Program-made: the position numbers and the translations under genes
Notes under the pieces: generated by a model
What the model was told of the DNA's origin: nothing
The model's database searches: none
What the model saw: only the letters and a program-made list of their open reading frames with translations
Source: Aquificota bacterium
GTDB taxonomy: Bacteria; Aquificota; Aquificia; Aquificales; Hydrogenothermaceae
NCBI GenBank assembly: GCA_013153635.1
Contig: JAADDZ010000015.1
Span: 84,151-148,150 of the forward strand
DNA length: 64,000 bases
Direction of reading: 5' to 3'
Part shown: piece after piece, positions 1 through 9,482 of the stretch
How positions within the stretch are numbered: the stretch's first letter is position 1
How the letters are laid out: every line of letters begins with the position of its first letter

Positions 1-1
1 G

Positions 2-799
2 AAGAAAGGGGCAAAAATCGTATGTACCCAAGAGCTTTTTAAAACAGAGTACTTCCCTCAAGTAGAGCGGTGGTCTTATTTTAGATACGCAGAAAAGATA
101 AACGAAAATTCAAAATCTATAAAAAAATACCAAAAACTTGCAAAAGAGTTAAATGTAGTGCTGATTCTTAGCTTGTTTGAAAAAAGGGCTGACGGTATAT
201 ATCACAATACGGCGGTTGTTATAGATGCTGATGGTAGGTATTTAGGGAAGTATAGGAAGATGCATATCCCTGACGACCCTCATTTTTATGAAAAATTCTA
301 TTTTACTCCGGGAGATTTAGGGTACAAAGTTTTTGATACAAAGTATGGAAAGATAGGCGTTCTTATCTGCTGGGATCAGTGGTTTCCAGAAGCGGCTAGA
401 CTAACTGCAATGAAAGGAGCAAAGATAATCTTTTACCCTACAGCTATAGGCTGGCTTCCTTCAGAAAAAGAAAAATACGGAAAATCTCAATATAACGCTT
501 GGGAAACTATACAGCGTTCTCACGCAGTAGCCAACGGTATATATGTAGCTTCAGTAAATAGAGTAGGTTTTGAAGAAAGCCCTGACAAAGATGAAGGTAT
601 AGAGTTTTGGGGGAAAAGTTTTATTTCTAACCCTTATGGAGAAATAATAAAACAAGCATCTTCAAAAAGGGAAGAGATTGTTTTAGCAGATGTAGATTTG
701 TCTGTTATCGATGAGATTAGAACCAGTTGGCCTTTTTTCAGAGATAGAAGAATAGACAGCTACAAAGAGTTACAAAAAAGATGGTTGGAAGATGAGTAA
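2..799 (+). CDS. aguB: Carbon-nitrogen hydrolase, N-carbamoylputrescine amidase-like (5' partial)
   Basis: The reading frame is open from base 2, so the N-terminus lies outside the window. A GTG at 158 is internal, because conserved family sequence precedes it. All three nitrilase-superfamily catalytic residues are visible: Glu in TQELF (about base 32), Lys in KYRKMH, and Cys in LICWDQWFPEAARL. The last motif is typical of AguB, which hydrolyses N-carbamoylputrescine to putrescine, CO2 and ammonia in polyamine synthesis from agmatine. The last 8 bases overlap bioD, so the two are probably co-transcribed. Another amidase of this superfamily is possible, but CWDQWFPE favours AguB. Confidence 0.85.
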   Translation, partial: KKGAKIVCTQELFKTEYFPQVERWSYFRYAEKINENSKSIKKYQKLAKELNVVLILSLFEKRADGIYHNTAVVIDADGRYLGKYRKMHIPDDPHFYEKFYFTPGDLGYKVFDTKYGKIGVLICWDQWFPEAARLTAMKGAKIIFYPTAIGWLPSEKEKYGKSQYNAWETIQRSHAVANGIYVASVNRVGFEESPDKDEGIEFWGKSFISNPYGEIIKQASSKREEIVLADVDLSVIDEIRTSWPFFRDRRIDSYKELQKRWLEDE

Positions 800-1475
800 A
801 ACAATCTTTGTTACAGCAACAGATACAGGTGTAGGCAAAACTACGGTATCAGCCGCATTAGCTAACTTGTTAAAAGAAAGAAAAAAACATGTAGGCTACT
901 TTAAACCTATAGAAACAGGTTGTCAGCCTATACCCCAAGACGCAAAACTTCTGTCCAAGATAACAGGACAGCCTTTAGAGGAAGTAGTTTTGTATACATT
1001 TAGGCAACCTGTAGCTCCGTATGTAGCTGAAAAAATAGAGAGAAAATCCATAGATGTCCAAAAGATAATTAAACACTTCTTTAGATTAAAACAGAAATAT
1101 GAGTATCTTATTATCGAAGGAGCTGGAGGTATATGTGTACCTATCACCAAGATAAAAAATAGATTTTATACATACGTAGATTTAATCAAGGATATAAAAG
1201 CCCAGACTCTATTAGTAGCAAGAGGAACTTTAGGTACAATAAATCACACATGTATGACCGTTAAAATACTAAAAGAAAACGAAATAAAACTCATAGGAAT
1301 CATACTAAACTTATTTGAAGAAAACGATGACGTTTCACAGAATACGAATTCTATAGTTATTATGGAAATGACAGGAGTACCTGTTTTGGCAAAATGTAAA
1401 AAAACGAACACAGAACCTATACAAGAATGTAAAAACTCTCTCCAAGAGAAACTGGAAAGAATTCTAAAATTATGA
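792..1475 (+). CDS. bioD: Dethiobiotin synthetase
   Basis: A 227-residue protein of normal family length. It opens with TATDTGVGKTTVSAAL, the modified P-loop of ATP-dependent dethiobiotin synthetases, and has the EGAGGICVPI motif near residue 110. It closes the ureido ring of 7,8-diaminononanoate with CO2 and ATP in biotin synthesis. It overlaps the upstream amidase by 8 bases and the downstream nucleotidyltransferase by 4 (ATGA), so translation is probably coupled. The preceding biotin step, bioA, lies far away at 30.7 kb, so the pathway is dispersed. Confidence 0.95.
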   Translation: MSKTIFVTATDTGVGKTTVSAALANLLKERKKHVGYFKPIETGCQPIPQDAKLLSKITGQPLEEVVLYTFRQPVAPYVAEKIERKSIDVQKIIKHFFRLKQKYEYLIIEGAGGICVPITKIKNRFYTYVDLIKDIKAQTLLVARGTLGTINHTCMTVKILKENEIKLIGIILNLFEENDDVSQNTNSIVIMEMTGVPVLAKCKKTNTEPIQECKNSLQEKLERILKL

Positions 1476-2044
1476 AAGTACTAGCCTCTATCTTGGCAGG
1501 AGGATTCTGTACAAGGTTCAGTTATCCAAAATTTTTGACCTTATACGGAAATCGTACCCTTATAGAGATTTTGATAGAAGAGGCTAGCTATGCCTTTGAC
1601 CAAGTAATTATTGTCTCTGGGCATTATCACAGATTATTAAAAATATATACAAAAGTACCAGTAATCTACAATAGAGATTATCCAAAAGGAATGGCTTCTT
1701 CTATTAGAACCACCGTGAAATTTGCAAAAGAACACAATTTTGATGCTTTATGTATACTGCCTTCTGACATGCCTTACATAAACAAAAAGATGCTTTTCTT
1801 GCTAAAAGAGTACTTATACAGAGAAAAGGTTGAAGGAGTCTCTTTCTGGTATAAGGATAGACCATCTCCCCCGGCTATATTTTCTCATACTTTGTTTGAT
1901 GAACTCTTAAAATTAGATGGAGATAAAGGAGCTAGGGCTGTTTTAAAAAACAGTAAAAGTTTTTATATACAAGGATATGAAGATTATCTTATAGATATAG
2001 ATACCTTAGATAACTACATAGATGTAATTACACCTTTTATATAA
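1472..2044 (+). CDS. MobA-like NTP transferase
   Basis: A 190-residue protein of the MobA/MocA-like nucleotidyltransferase family. The nucleotide-binding signature LAGGFCTRFSYPKFLTLYG is at residues 9-27, and the metal-binding acidic motif LPSDMPYI lies near residue 100. MocA-type members transfer CMP or GMP to molybdopterin; the SPPAIFS segment resembles MocA proteins, which use 'R.SPPALF'. The substrate cannot be decided from sequence alone. The start overlaps the bioD stop (ATGA). Its 3' end overlaps the convergent dnaJ-like gene by 8 bases. Confidence 0.75.
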   Translation: MKVLASILAGGFCTRFSYPKFLTLYGNRTLIEILIEEASYAFDQVIIVSGHYHRLLKIYTKVPVIYNRDYPKGMASSIRTTVKFAKEHNFDALCILPSDMPYINKKMLFLLKEYLYREKVEGVSFWYKDRPSPPAIFSHTLFDELLKLDGDKGARAVLKNSKSFYIQGYEDYLIDIDTLDNYIDVITPFI

Positions 2045-2921
2045 GAAAAACCTTTATATATAAATCCCCAAAGACACCTTTTCTATTTTTGAATCCTCTA
2101 CCTTTTATGCGGAAAATCGTTTTATTCTGCGTTTCTTTCGGTATTTTCACTGAAAGTAGATTTCCATTAAGGTCGTAAAAAGATATATCAACAGGTAAGT
2201 TATCCTTTTTCAGTTTTATCTCTTTGTACAAATCTAACCCTTTCTTTTTAAAGGTCTTATGTTTGTAAAACTTTACCTTCAAATATAAATTACCTACCTC
2301 TGAAGGAGTTATATTCCCCCCCTGTTCTAAGAATAGAACTTCACCTTCGTCTATCCCTGATGGAACTTTAACAGTTTTTTCAATAAAATCTTCAAAGAAA
2401 CCTTCCCCTTCACAAAAATGGCAAGGGTTTTGTATAACAAAACCTTTTGCCTTACAAGATAGACAGGGAATCTTAAGATTTAGATAAGTTATGTATCCTC
2501 TGTTCTTACATCTAGGACAGTTTGATAGTTTGCTATTTCTGGTTATACCTGTACCTTCACAATTTTTACATCTTTCTACTCTTTTGTACCTTATATTTTT
2601 GTTTGTTCCTGTGTAGGCTTCTTCTAAAGACAGGGTTAAGGTCTTGTAAATGTCCTTTTTTATATGTTTAGACAGAAGTATCTTTTCAAGGGTCTTTTCT
2701 AAAGAAGACTTTATCTTTGAGTTTTGGTACAGCTTTTTATCATAAATTTTTCTCTTTTCTGGGTCTATAAGAGTTTTGTAAGCTTGGGTTATCATCTTGA
2801 ACTTTTCATCGTCAGATTTGTTAATATCTGGGTGATACTTCTTCGCCAAGTTCCTATAAGCTACCTTTATCTGTTTAGAGGTAGCATCTTTAGGTATACC
2901 TAAAAGCTTATAAAAATCCAT
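2037..2921 (-). CDS. dnaJ: Short DnaJ-type co-chaperone
   Basis: A 294-residue Hsp40. The J domain (residues 1-65) carries HPD at 30-32, which stimulates the DnaK ATPase. Four zinc-binding repeats follow (CKNCEGTG, CPRCKNRG, CLSCKAKG, CHFCEGEG), then part of the substrate-binding beta domains, ending at GDLYIKVFLI. The usual Gly/Phe-rich linker is missing and replaced by a Lys-rich stretch, and the C-terminus is about 80 residues shorter than standard DnaJ, so the dimerisation tail is lost. It lies 5 bases after grpE, so the two form a co-chaperone operon; dnaK is not in the window. It could be a secondary DnaJ beside a full-length copy elsewhere. Confidence 0.88.
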   Translation of the reverse strand: MDFYKLLGIPKDATSKQIKVAYRNLAKKYHPDINKSDDEKFKMITQAYKTLIDPEKRKIYDKKLYQNSKIKSSLEKTLEKILLSKHIKKDIYKTLTLSLEEAYTGTNKNIRYKRVERCKNCEGTGITRNSKLSNCPRCKNRGYITYLNLKIPCLSCKAKGFVIQNPCHFCEGEGFFEDFIEKTVKVPSGIDEGEVLFLEQGGNITPSEVGNLYLKVKFYKHKTFKKKGLDLYKEIKLKKDNLPVDISFYDLNGNLLSVKIPKETQNKTIFRIKGRGFKNRKGVFGDLYIKVFLI

Positions 2922-2926
2922 CTTTT

Positions 2927-3481
2927 TTAGGTAATTTCTTCTTTTTCATCAGGGGACAAGGCTACTACTACTTTTGCTGGTCTTATCACTTTGCCTTTGA
3001 ATTTGTACCCTTTTTGGATAACCTTTACTATCTCGTTTGGCTTATGGTCTGTAGAGTAGATAGTCTCTAGAACTTCATGCTCCATAGGATTGAATGTACC
3101 GGCTGTTTCTACAGCTTCTATCCCATGCTCCTTCAAGAATCTAACAAGCTGGTAATGAATCATCTCTATGCCTTGCATCAGAGCATTTACATCTTGGGTG
3201 ACCTTTGCACTCTCTAGAGCTTTTTCAAAATTGTCCAAAATGTCTAAGAACCCTTTTGCCACTTTTAGTACACTTTCTTCCTTCAATTCTTCTTTTTCTC
3301 TTTGGGTACGCCTTTTATAGCCTTCAAAATCTTCTTGGAGAGATTGGTACAGCAAACTCAATTTTTTTGCGGCTTCTTCTGTTCTTTCTAATTTTTTTTC
3401 TAACTCTTGTATCTGCTTTTTTAATTCTTCTACATTTTCTTTTTCTTCTATCTCTTCTTTTTTACTTTCTTTATCTTCCAT
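2927..3481 (-). CDS. grpE: Nucleotide exchange factor GrpE
   Basis: A 184-residue protein. A highly charged coiled coil covers residues 1-60, followed by the GrpE core ([14 protein letters not shown]-like segment, 'VLDNFEKAL'-type helix and [11 protein letters not shown]), and a C-terminal beta wing with the family-typical [16 protein letters not shown]. It releases ADP from DnaK in the Hsp70 cycle. Length and layout are normal. It is the first gene of the grpE-dnaJ pair and diverges from dnaG across a 131-base spacer. I see no CIRCE element (TTAGCACTC inverted repeat) in that spacer. Confidence 0.95.
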   Translation of the reverse strand: MEDKESKKEEIEEKENVEELKKQIQELEKKLERTEEAAKKLSLLYQSLQEDFEGYKRRTQREKEELKEESVLKVAKGFLDILDNFEKALESAKVTQDVNALMQGIEMIHYQLVRFLKEHGIEAVETAGTFNPMEHEVLETIYSTDHKPNEIVKVIQKGYKFKGKVIRPAKVVVALSPDEKEEIT

Positions 3482-3552
3482 TACGCTCCCTCTATGTTTT
3501 GTTTTAATCGGTTATATAATTTTTTTCATTTTTACTGTATTTCAAGAAAATG

Positions 3553-3562
3553 TTGCTAGCAA
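3553..3562. promoter_or_regulatory. 10-bp palindrome in the grpE/dnaG divergent spacer
   Basis: TTGCTAGCAA is a perfect palindrome midway between two divergent genes. TTGACC at 3570-3575, followed by AT-rich sequence, could be the -35 of a dnaG-rpoD promoter. On the other strand CTTGAAA could serve a grpE promoter, but no heat-shock -10 (CCCCAT-like) follows. A palindrome this short may be chance. Confidence 0.25.
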
Positions 3563-3612
3563 AACTTCTTTGACCAATATTATAAAATAATAGATAACCT
3601 TTTGGAGAAAAA

Positions 3613-5190
3613 ATGGCTATATCTCCAGAAACTATAGAAGAAGTTCAAAGAACAGCAAACATCTATGATGTTGTCAGCGATTATCTAGACCTAAAGAGAG
3701 CTGGTGCCTCTTACAGTAGTCTATGTCCGTTCCATGCGGAAAAAACACCCTCCTTCTATATATCCCCAGAAAAAAATGTATGGAAATGTTTTGGCTGTGG
3801 AAAAGGAGGAGACCCAATAAAATTTGTAATGGAATACGAGGGGTTATCCTTTACCCAAACGATACTAAAGCTAGCTGAAAAATACGGTATAGAGATAAAA
3901 TACACAGATGGAACAAAAGATAGCCAAAAATTAAAAGGTCTATTTAATGTCACAGAAAAAATATCAGAATTTTATTTTCAGCAACTAAAAAAATCATTTG
4001 AAGCTAAAAACTACCTTATCAATAAAAGGAAACTATCTCCAGAGACTATAAAACGATTTCACCTAGGTTACTCTCCAGAGTCTATCGAAGAGCTTTTAGC
4101 ATTTTGTAAAAAAGAAGATATATCTATTGAAGACCTAAAAAAGGTTGGTGTTCTCTCTGAAAAAAGTGAAAAACCAAAAGATATTTTTGCCGGGAGAGTG
4201 ATATTTCCTATTAGAGATTTAAGAGGTAGAGTCGTTGCCTTTGGAGGAAGAGCTATAAAAGAAAACCAAAACCCAAAATATATAAACTCTCCACAAACAC
4301 AGCTTTACCAGAAAAAAGATGTACTTTACGGCATGTACGAATCCCGAGACTACACAAGAGAAAAAAGAACAGCCGTGCTTACAGAAGGATACATAGATGT
4401 TCTTTCTATGTACCAAGTAGGTATAAAGAATGTTATGGCTCCTTTGGGTACAGCCCTTACAAAGAATCAAGCAAAACAGATAAAAAGATTTGCCAAGAAA
4501 GTAGTGCTGATGTTCGATGCTGATAAAGCAGGCAAAAAAGCTGTGATTTCTGCCGCAAAAGTACTTCTATCCGAAGATATAGATGTTTTATATGCCCCTT
4601 TGCCAGAGGGAGAAGATGCTGATGGACTTGCCAAAAAGGGTTATAAAGCCATTCATTCAATACTGAATGAAAAAAGAGATATATTTATATTTTTAATAGA
4701 ACAATTGGAAAAATTAAATACAGAAAGTACAGAGAATCACGAAGATTTATTGAAAAAAAGATATAAGCTTATAAATTTATATTTAGAGCTTTTAGCTTAT
4801 GTAAAAAATACTGCTAAAAGAATAGTATATCATCAAGCATTATCTCAAGTAACAGGTTTGCCGCTTGAGGCTTTGTCTTTTAGTATTGTAAAGGAAAATA
4901 AAAGTGAGGATAAGGTGATAGATAGTAAATTATCATTAAGAGAGAAGATTGTATTAAAAGCTTTGATCCATCACAAAGACGAGTTGTTAGAGTTTGTAGA
5001 TGATTTTAGTAAAATCTCAAGCTCTGGTTATTTCCTCCATCTTACAGACCTTATTTTGAATAATCAACTTTCACAAGAAGAAAAACAGATGATAGAAAAT
5101 TTTGATGTTCCTCATGACATTAATGTAGCCCTTGAAGCTATTCAAATCATGGAAAATCTCCAAAGGAAAAAATCAATTCTTTCTTTTTAA
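3613..5190 (+). CDS. dnaG: DNA primase
   Basis: A 525-residue primase. The N-terminal zinc-binding domain has CPFH near residue 38 and CFGCGKGGD about 24 residues later. The RNA-polymerase core includes the GRVIFPIRD-like segment and FGGRAIKENQNPKYINSP. The Toprim motifs TEGYIDVLSMY and MFDADKAGKKA hold the catalytic Glu and the metal-binding Asp residues. The C-terminal DnaB-interacting region is short and poorly conserved, which fits a length below the E. coli 581. It sits 28 bases ahead of rpoD in a cut-down macromolecular synthesis operon (no rpsU seen). The start has TTTTGGAG as Shine-Dalgarno. Confidence 0.96.
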   Translation: MAISPETIEEVQRTANIYDVVSDYLDLKRAGASYSSLCPFHAEKTPSFYISPEKNVWKCFGCGKGGDPIKFVMEYEGLSFTQTILKLAEKYGIEIKYTDGTKDSQKLKGLFNVTEKISEFYFQQLKKSFEAKNYLINKRKLSPETIKRFHLGYSPESIEELLAFCKKEDISIEDLKKVGVLSEKSEKPKDIFAGRVIFPIRDLRGRVVAFGGRAIKENQNPKYINSPQTQLYQKKDVLYGMYESRDYTREKRTAVLTEGYIDVLSMYQVGIKNVMAPLGTALTKNQAKQIKRFAKKVVLMFDADKAGKKAVISAAKVLLSEDIDVLYAPLPEGEDADGLAKKGYKAIHSILNEKRDIFIFLIEQLEKLNTESTENHEDLLKKRYKLINLYLELLAYVKNTAKRIVYHQALSQVTGLPLEALSFSIVKENKSEDKVIDSKLSLREKIVLKALIHHKDELLEFVDDFSKISSSGYFLHLTDLILNNQLSQEEKQMIENFDVPHDINVALEAIQIMENLQRKKSILSF

Positions 5191-5218
5191 ATAAAAACTT
5201 TTAGGAGGCAGGTACTCA

Positions 5219-6955
5219 ATGAACATGCATGAACGAGATGATGTAAGAAAACTCATCATGCTCGCCAAAGAAAAAGGGTATGTTACCTACAAAGAGCTAA
5301 ACGAAACAATCGATGAGGATATTCTCCTATCTGAAGAGTTAGACGCTCTAATAGAATATCTAAACGAACTAAACATAGACGTGGTAGACGAAGGGAAACC
5401 TGAAGAAATATCTTCATCAGATAACAACCACGAAGACTACTTGGGTATTGACCTTTCTGATGATGTTTGGGCAAAAACAGACGACCCTGTAAAACTGTAC
5501 TTGAAAGAGATGGGAAAGATACCTCTTTTAACAAGGGAGCAAGAGATACAGCTAGCAAAAGAGATAGAAAGAGGAAGAAAGATAGTATTTAGAGGGCTAC
5601 TTAGAACATCTTTCCTCATCGATAGAATCCTAGATGAGTGGGCTAAAATAGCAGACGGTAAAATGAAAGTAAAAGATTTTATAAATATAAACATAAACGA
5701 AGACGAAGATGACGGCTCTTACGATGAGACGATAGACGCAATAACAAAGGAGTTTATACAAAAAGGTCTAGAACTAGCAAAGATGTATAGAGACCTAAAG
5801 GACTTAGAATTAAAAGTTATTGAAGACCCTACCAATATAGAACTAAAAAAAGAGTTCCTGTATCAGCATGCTAGAGTGAACAGATTTATAAAATCTATGA
5901 ATATAAAATTTACCAAAATAGACAAATTCGCTGACGAGCTAAAAGAGCTTTACCAAAGGTACAAGAGAAGGCAGAAAGATTATGAAAAAAGAGTTAGAAA
6001 AATATCACAGATATACCCTGATGTAGAAAAGGTTTTAAAAGGTGAATATGACGACGAGATACTAAGAAAAATAGAGGAACATGGGTTTTCCTTTGGAAGG
6101 TTTGAGATACTAAGAACAGAAACCTTAAAGATAAAAAATGAGATAGAAGAGATAAGAGAAAAGATAGGAACAATTCCTTCAGAACTTCAGCACATTATAG
6201 ACATAATCCAAGAAGGAAGACATATAGTAAATACCACAAAACAACTGATAGTCCAATCTAACCTTAGACTTGTCGTTTCAATAGCCAAAAAATATACAAA
6301 TAGAGGATTACAATTCCTTGACCTAATTCAAGAAGGAAACATAGGTCTTATGAAAGCGGTGGATAAATTTGACTACAAAAAAGGATACAAATTTTCTACA
6401 TATGCTACATGGTGGATAAGACAGGCTATTACTAGAGCTATAGCAGACCAAGCAAGGACTATAAGAATCCCTGTCCATATGATAGAAACCATTAACAAAA
6501 TCATAAGGGTATCAAGGCAGATGTTCCAAGAGCTAGGAAGAGAACCAACCCCAGAAGAGATAGCAAAGAAAGTAGGAATGTCTCCAGAAAAAGTAAGAAA
6601 AATACTTAGAACATCTCAAGAACCTATATCTCTAGAAACACCAATAGGAGATGATGATGAGTCCCATCTTGGAGATTTTATAGAGGACAAATCTGTTATG
6701 TCTCCAGAAAAATATGTACTAAGACAGGCTCTTAGAGCCCAACTAGAAGAAGTTCTATCCACTTTATCAGAGAGGGAAGAGCAGGTTCTAAGATACAGAT
6801 TCGGTTTAGAAGATGACACAGAATACACCCTTGAGCAGGTAGGTAAGAAGTTTGGCGTTACAAGAGAGAGGATAAGACAGATAGAAGCAAAAGCGTTGAG
6901 AAAGTTAAGGCATCCAAACAGAGCAAAATATCTAAGACCTTTCTGTGAAGACTAA
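5219..6955 (+). CDS. rpoD: RNA polymerase primary sigma factor
   Basis: A 578-residue group 1 sigma-70. Region 1.1 is at the N-terminus ([17 protein letters not shown]). Region 1.2 has [27 protein letters not shown] long charged non-conserved insert follows, then region 2 ([28 protein letters not shown], and the -10 reading helix [12 protein letters not shown]). Region 3 follows, and region 4 has the -35 reading helix [19 protein letters not shown]. It is preceded by a strong Shine-Dalgarno (AGGAGGCAGG) and followed at once by a terminator. Primary sigma is preferred over an alternative sigma because regions 1.1 and 1.2 are present. Confidence 0.97.
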   Translation: MNMHERDDVRKLIMLAKEKGYVTYKELNETIDEDILLSEELDALIEYLNELNIDVVDEGKPEEISSSDNNHEDYLGIDLSDDVWAKTDDPVKLYLKEMGKIPLLTREQEIQLAKEIERGRKIVFRGLLRTSFLIDRILDEWAKIADGKMKVKDFINININEDEDDGSYDETIDAITKEFIQKGLELAKMYRDLKDLELKVIEDPTNIELKKEFLYQHARVNRFIKSMNIKFTKIDKFADELKELYQRYKRRQKDYEKRVRKISQIYPDVEKVLKGEYDDEILRKIEEHGFSFGRFEILRTETLKIKNEIEEIREKIGTIPSELQHIIDIIQEGRHIVNTTKQLIVQSNLRLVVSIAKKYTNRGLQFLDLIQEGNIGLMKAVDKFDYKKGYKFSTYATWWIRQAITRAIADQARTIRIPVHMIETINKIIRVSRQMFQELGREPTPEEIAKKVGMSPEKVRKILRTSQEPISLETPIGDDDESHLGDFIEDKSVMSPEKYVLRQALRAQLEEVLSTLSEREEQVLRYRFGLEDDTEYTLEQVGKKFGVTRERIRQIEAKALRKLRHPNRAKYLRPFCED

Positions 6956-6960
6956 TCTTA

Positions 6961-6990
6961 CTACCGCCCTTGGGGGTGGTAGCTTTTCTG
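6961..6990. terminator. Rho-independent terminator after rpoD
   Basis: Stem CTACCGCCC (6961-6969) pairs with GGGTGGTAG (6974-6982), with one G-T wobble, across a TTGG loop and followed by CTTTTCTGTT. It lies 5 bases after the rpoD stop and just before the convergent CDF gene, so it may also serve the minus strand, although the T run there is weak. Confidence 0.85.
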
Positions 6991-7875
6991 TTAATGTACA
7001 TTTTCACATCTAAAGTTTTCTGTTTCTGGTTGTATCGTTATATGTTTTATACCTTTTGATTTTAATATCTTTGAAATGTCTAAAATTATCTGTTCTATTT
7101 CCTCAAGCTTTGTATCTGGATTTAGAATGATATGTCCAGTGAAATATATATCTTTTGACGACAAAGCCCATACATGAATGTCATGAATATCCTTTATTGA
7201 AGGAACTTTCTTTATTTCAGTTTTCAATAGTTCTATATCAATATCTGGAGGTACTCCCTCCATAAGGATATTGTAGCTTTTCTTCAAAATAGGCAAAGTC
7301 TCTTTTAGTATATATAAACTAAAAAGCAAAGATAAAACAGGGTCTATCCAATAGATTCCTGTATAGTACATAGCTATACCACCTAAGGCTACTGCTAAAG
7401 AAATCCCAGCATCACTAATCAGATGAAGATAAGCCGCAGTTATATTTAGGTCATGGTGGTGGTGATGATGATGGTGAAAACCTAGTATCACAGCTGAAAA
7501 ACTGTTTATAAAAAAAGCTATAAACCCAAAGATTATGACATATATACTTTTGACCTCTTCAGGAGTTATAAGCCTTTCTATACTTGTTAGTATAACTAAG
7601 AAGATAGCCCCTACCAAAAATCCAGAATTGATAAACCCAGCAAGAGCCTCTGCCCTTAGGTATCCATAGGTCATTTTTTTAGTAGGTTTTTTATTAGACC
7701 ATAAAACAGCTACAAAAGCGATAATCAACGAAAGAACATCTTGAAAGTTGTGTACCGCATCTGTTATCAATGCGATAGAATGACTAACTATCCCAAAAAA
7801 CAGTTGAAGGATAACTATAACTACATTAAGAACAATAGCTATAAGAAGTCTTTTTGTATTAGTTAAATTTCTCAT
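6991..7875 (-). CDS. Cation diffusion facilitator (zinc-type efflux) with poly-His loop
   Basis: A 294-residue CDF antiporter with six predicted membrane segments. The metal-site motifs are DAVHNFQD in TM2 and HLISD in TM5, the pattern of ZitB/CzcD zinc exporters. Between TM4 and TM5 is a run of eight histidines (about residues 135-142), a typical Zn-binding cytosolic loop. The C-terminal cytoplasmic domain has the usual ferredoxin-like pattern (VPSIKDIHDIHVWALSS) and ends with a Cys/His tail (CENVH). It probably exports Zn2+, perhaps Cd2+ or Co2+, in exchange for protons. Its start abuts the phosphatase stop, suggesting one transcript. Confidence 0.9.
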   Translation of the reverse strand: MRNLTNTKRLLIAIVLNVVIVILQLFFGIVSHSIALITDAVHNFQDVLSLIIAFVAVLWSNKKPTKKMTYGYLRAEALAGFINSGFLVGAIFLVILTSIERLITPEEVKSIYVIIFGFIAFFINSFSAVILGFHHHHHHHHDLNITAAYLHLISDAGISLAVALGGIAMYYTGIYWIDPVLSLLFSLYILKETLPILKKSYNILMEGVPPDIDIELLKTEIKKVPSIKDIHDIHVWALSSKDIYFTGHIILNPDTKLEEIEQIILDISKILKSKGIKHITIQPETENFRCENVH

Positions 7876-9411
7876 CTAGTATTCTATAAATTTTGTATTA
7901 TTAAGGTATAGTCTAAAATTTCTTTTTATTTTAATACCTTTATCTGCATTTTGTATGTCCACAGACTTAAATATTATGTCTGTATAATCTTTTGTCATCT
8001 CAACAATAGTGTACCCATTGGTGCTAGAGTTAAAGTATTTTATATGTTCATTTTCTAGAGAGACTAGACTTTCTAATAAATCTACATCGATAGGTACGAT
8101 TTCATCTAGATTTGACGAAGTTGCAGATGTTGTTATAAATTCTGGGACTATATTTTCTTCGTCTAATTGGGCAAAACCACCAACAAAACTGTGCAAATCT
8201 CCAGTCAAGATAAAAAGATTTTTCAACTGAATCTGTTTTATTTTCTGTAAAATCAAATCTCTTTCATATTGATAACCGTCCCATGAATCAAAGCTTATGT
8301 ACCGATTATCTAGTTTGAGCTTCATAAAAGCTACAGGATTTGCCCAGACAGTCCATCTTTGCTCGTTAGAACTTAACTGATAGAAAAACCAGTTAAGCTG
8401 TTCTTCTCCTAACATCGTTCTATCTGGAGACTTTTCTTCTCCACACCCTTGAGAGAGATACCTTTGGAACTTTCTCTCTCCACAAGGGTGAGAAGACCTA
8501 TAACTCCTCTCATCTGTAAGTATAATCTTCATCAAATCTCCAAAGCAAAACTCTCTATATATCTTGATTTTATCAAAAGATTCTACTTGAACATCTACAG
8601 GCATACTGTAAAACCATGCCTTACTGGCGGCTGTTCTTAAATTTTTTAGATACTCTTCGTCTTTTATAAAGTGGTCAGGAGCATTGTAACCATAGCAATC
8701 GTTGGCATATTCATGGTCGTCCCACACGACTAAAAATGGGAATTTTCTGTGGAGTTCCTGTAGATACATATCAGATTTGTAGGTATTGTATAGATAATAG
8801 TAATCTTCCAGTGCTGATGCTATCTCATTACCAGAGGGTAAGTTCAGTTTTCTTAGTACTTTATCTGCTTCTTTATCAAAAGAGTATTCGTATATGTAAT
8901 CACCTAAAAATAGGACAAAATCTAAATCTTCCTGTGCCAAGTATCTGTGAGCATAGAAGTTCCCTACAGAGTAATCTTGACAGTTCAAAACTCCAAATCT
9001 TACCTTTTCTATCTCTTGATTCTTCTCTGGTAATGTTTTAAACATTCCGATACTCGAAAGGTGATTTTTATATCGAAACCTGTAGTAATACTTCTGCCAT
9101 GGGTTTAATTTTGAAGAAGTTATGTATGATTTTACAGTAAAATTCTCCTGTAGGTTTATGTACTCTGTTTTAGAAATCAAAATGTCACGGAAAGATGAAT
9201 CTTCAGATATTTCTACTGTTATCTGGTGGTTATCAAAAATTTCAGGGTTTACTCTAGTCCACAAAACGATACCGTTTGGTTTAGGGTCTCCAGACCCAAT
9301 TCCTTGAGGAAAAACAGATGAACCATTATCATTTTTATCTTCACAAGATACTAGTATACTTGGAAATAAAGGCAATACTGCACTAAGTTTTATAAAATCT
9401 CTCCTTTTCAG
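7876..9411 (-). CDS. phoD: PhoD-family alkaline phosphatase, likely Tat-exported lipoprotein with CTG start
   Basis: The PhoD domain is clear: GIGSGDPKPNGIVLWTRV at the N-terminus, then FLGDYIYEY, WDDHEYANDCYG and LTGDLHSFVGG, which supply the metal ligands of this Ca/Fe-dependent phosphodiesterase/phosphomonoesterase. The first ATG/GTG/TTG in frame is TTG at 9373-9375, which would lack a signal. Reading upstream in frame gives KRRDFIKLSAV and then a hydrophobic run ending LVSC. That is a twin-arginine motif followed by a lipobox. The best-placed start is CTG at 9409-9411, 7 bases after AAAAGGGG; a TAA in frame further upstream limits other choices. I therefore extend the gene to about 511 residues. 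An unusual start codon or a sequence change at that codon are the two explanations. Confidence 0.85.
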   Translation of the reverse strand: MKRRDFIKLSAVLPLFPSILVSCEDKNDNGSSVFPQGIGSGDPKPNGIVLWTRVNPEIFDNHQITVEISEDSSFRDILISKTEYINLQENFTVKSYITSSKLNPWQKYYYRFRYKNHLSSIGMFKTLPEKNQEIEKVRFGVLNCQDYSVGNFYAHRYLAQEDLDFVLFLGDYIYEYSFDKEADKVLRKLNLPSGNEIASALEDYYYLYNTYKSDMYLQELHRKFPFLVVWDDHEYANDCYGYNAPDHFIKDEEYLKNLRTAASKAWFYSMPVDVQVESFDKIKIYREFCFGDLMKIILTDERSYRSSHPCGERKFQRYLSQGCGEEKSPDRTMLGEEQLNWFFYQLSSNEQRWTVWANPVAFMKLKLDNRYISFDSWDGYQYERDLILQKIKQIQLKNLFILTGDLHSFVGGFAQLDEENIVPEFITTSATSSNLDEIVPIDVDLLESLVSLENEHIKYFNSSTNGYTIVEMTKDYTDIIFKSVDIQNADKGIKIKRNFRLYLNNTKFIEY

Positions 9412-9482
9412 TGTTATACCCCTTTTGTACGTTATAATTACAAGAACAATTTATATTAATAGAAAATCTCAAGGAGATAAAG

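Noticed and set aside
3482-3612. CIRCE/HrcA operator or heat-shock promoter before grpE
   Set aside because: No TTAGCACTC inverted repeat and no CCCCAT-like -10 after CTTGAAA; only a 10-bp palindrome is present.
7447-7475. Short tandem-repeat-like tract (tggtggtgatgatgatggtg)
   Set aside because: It is the His-codon run of the CDF transporter loop on the minus strand, not an independent repeat.
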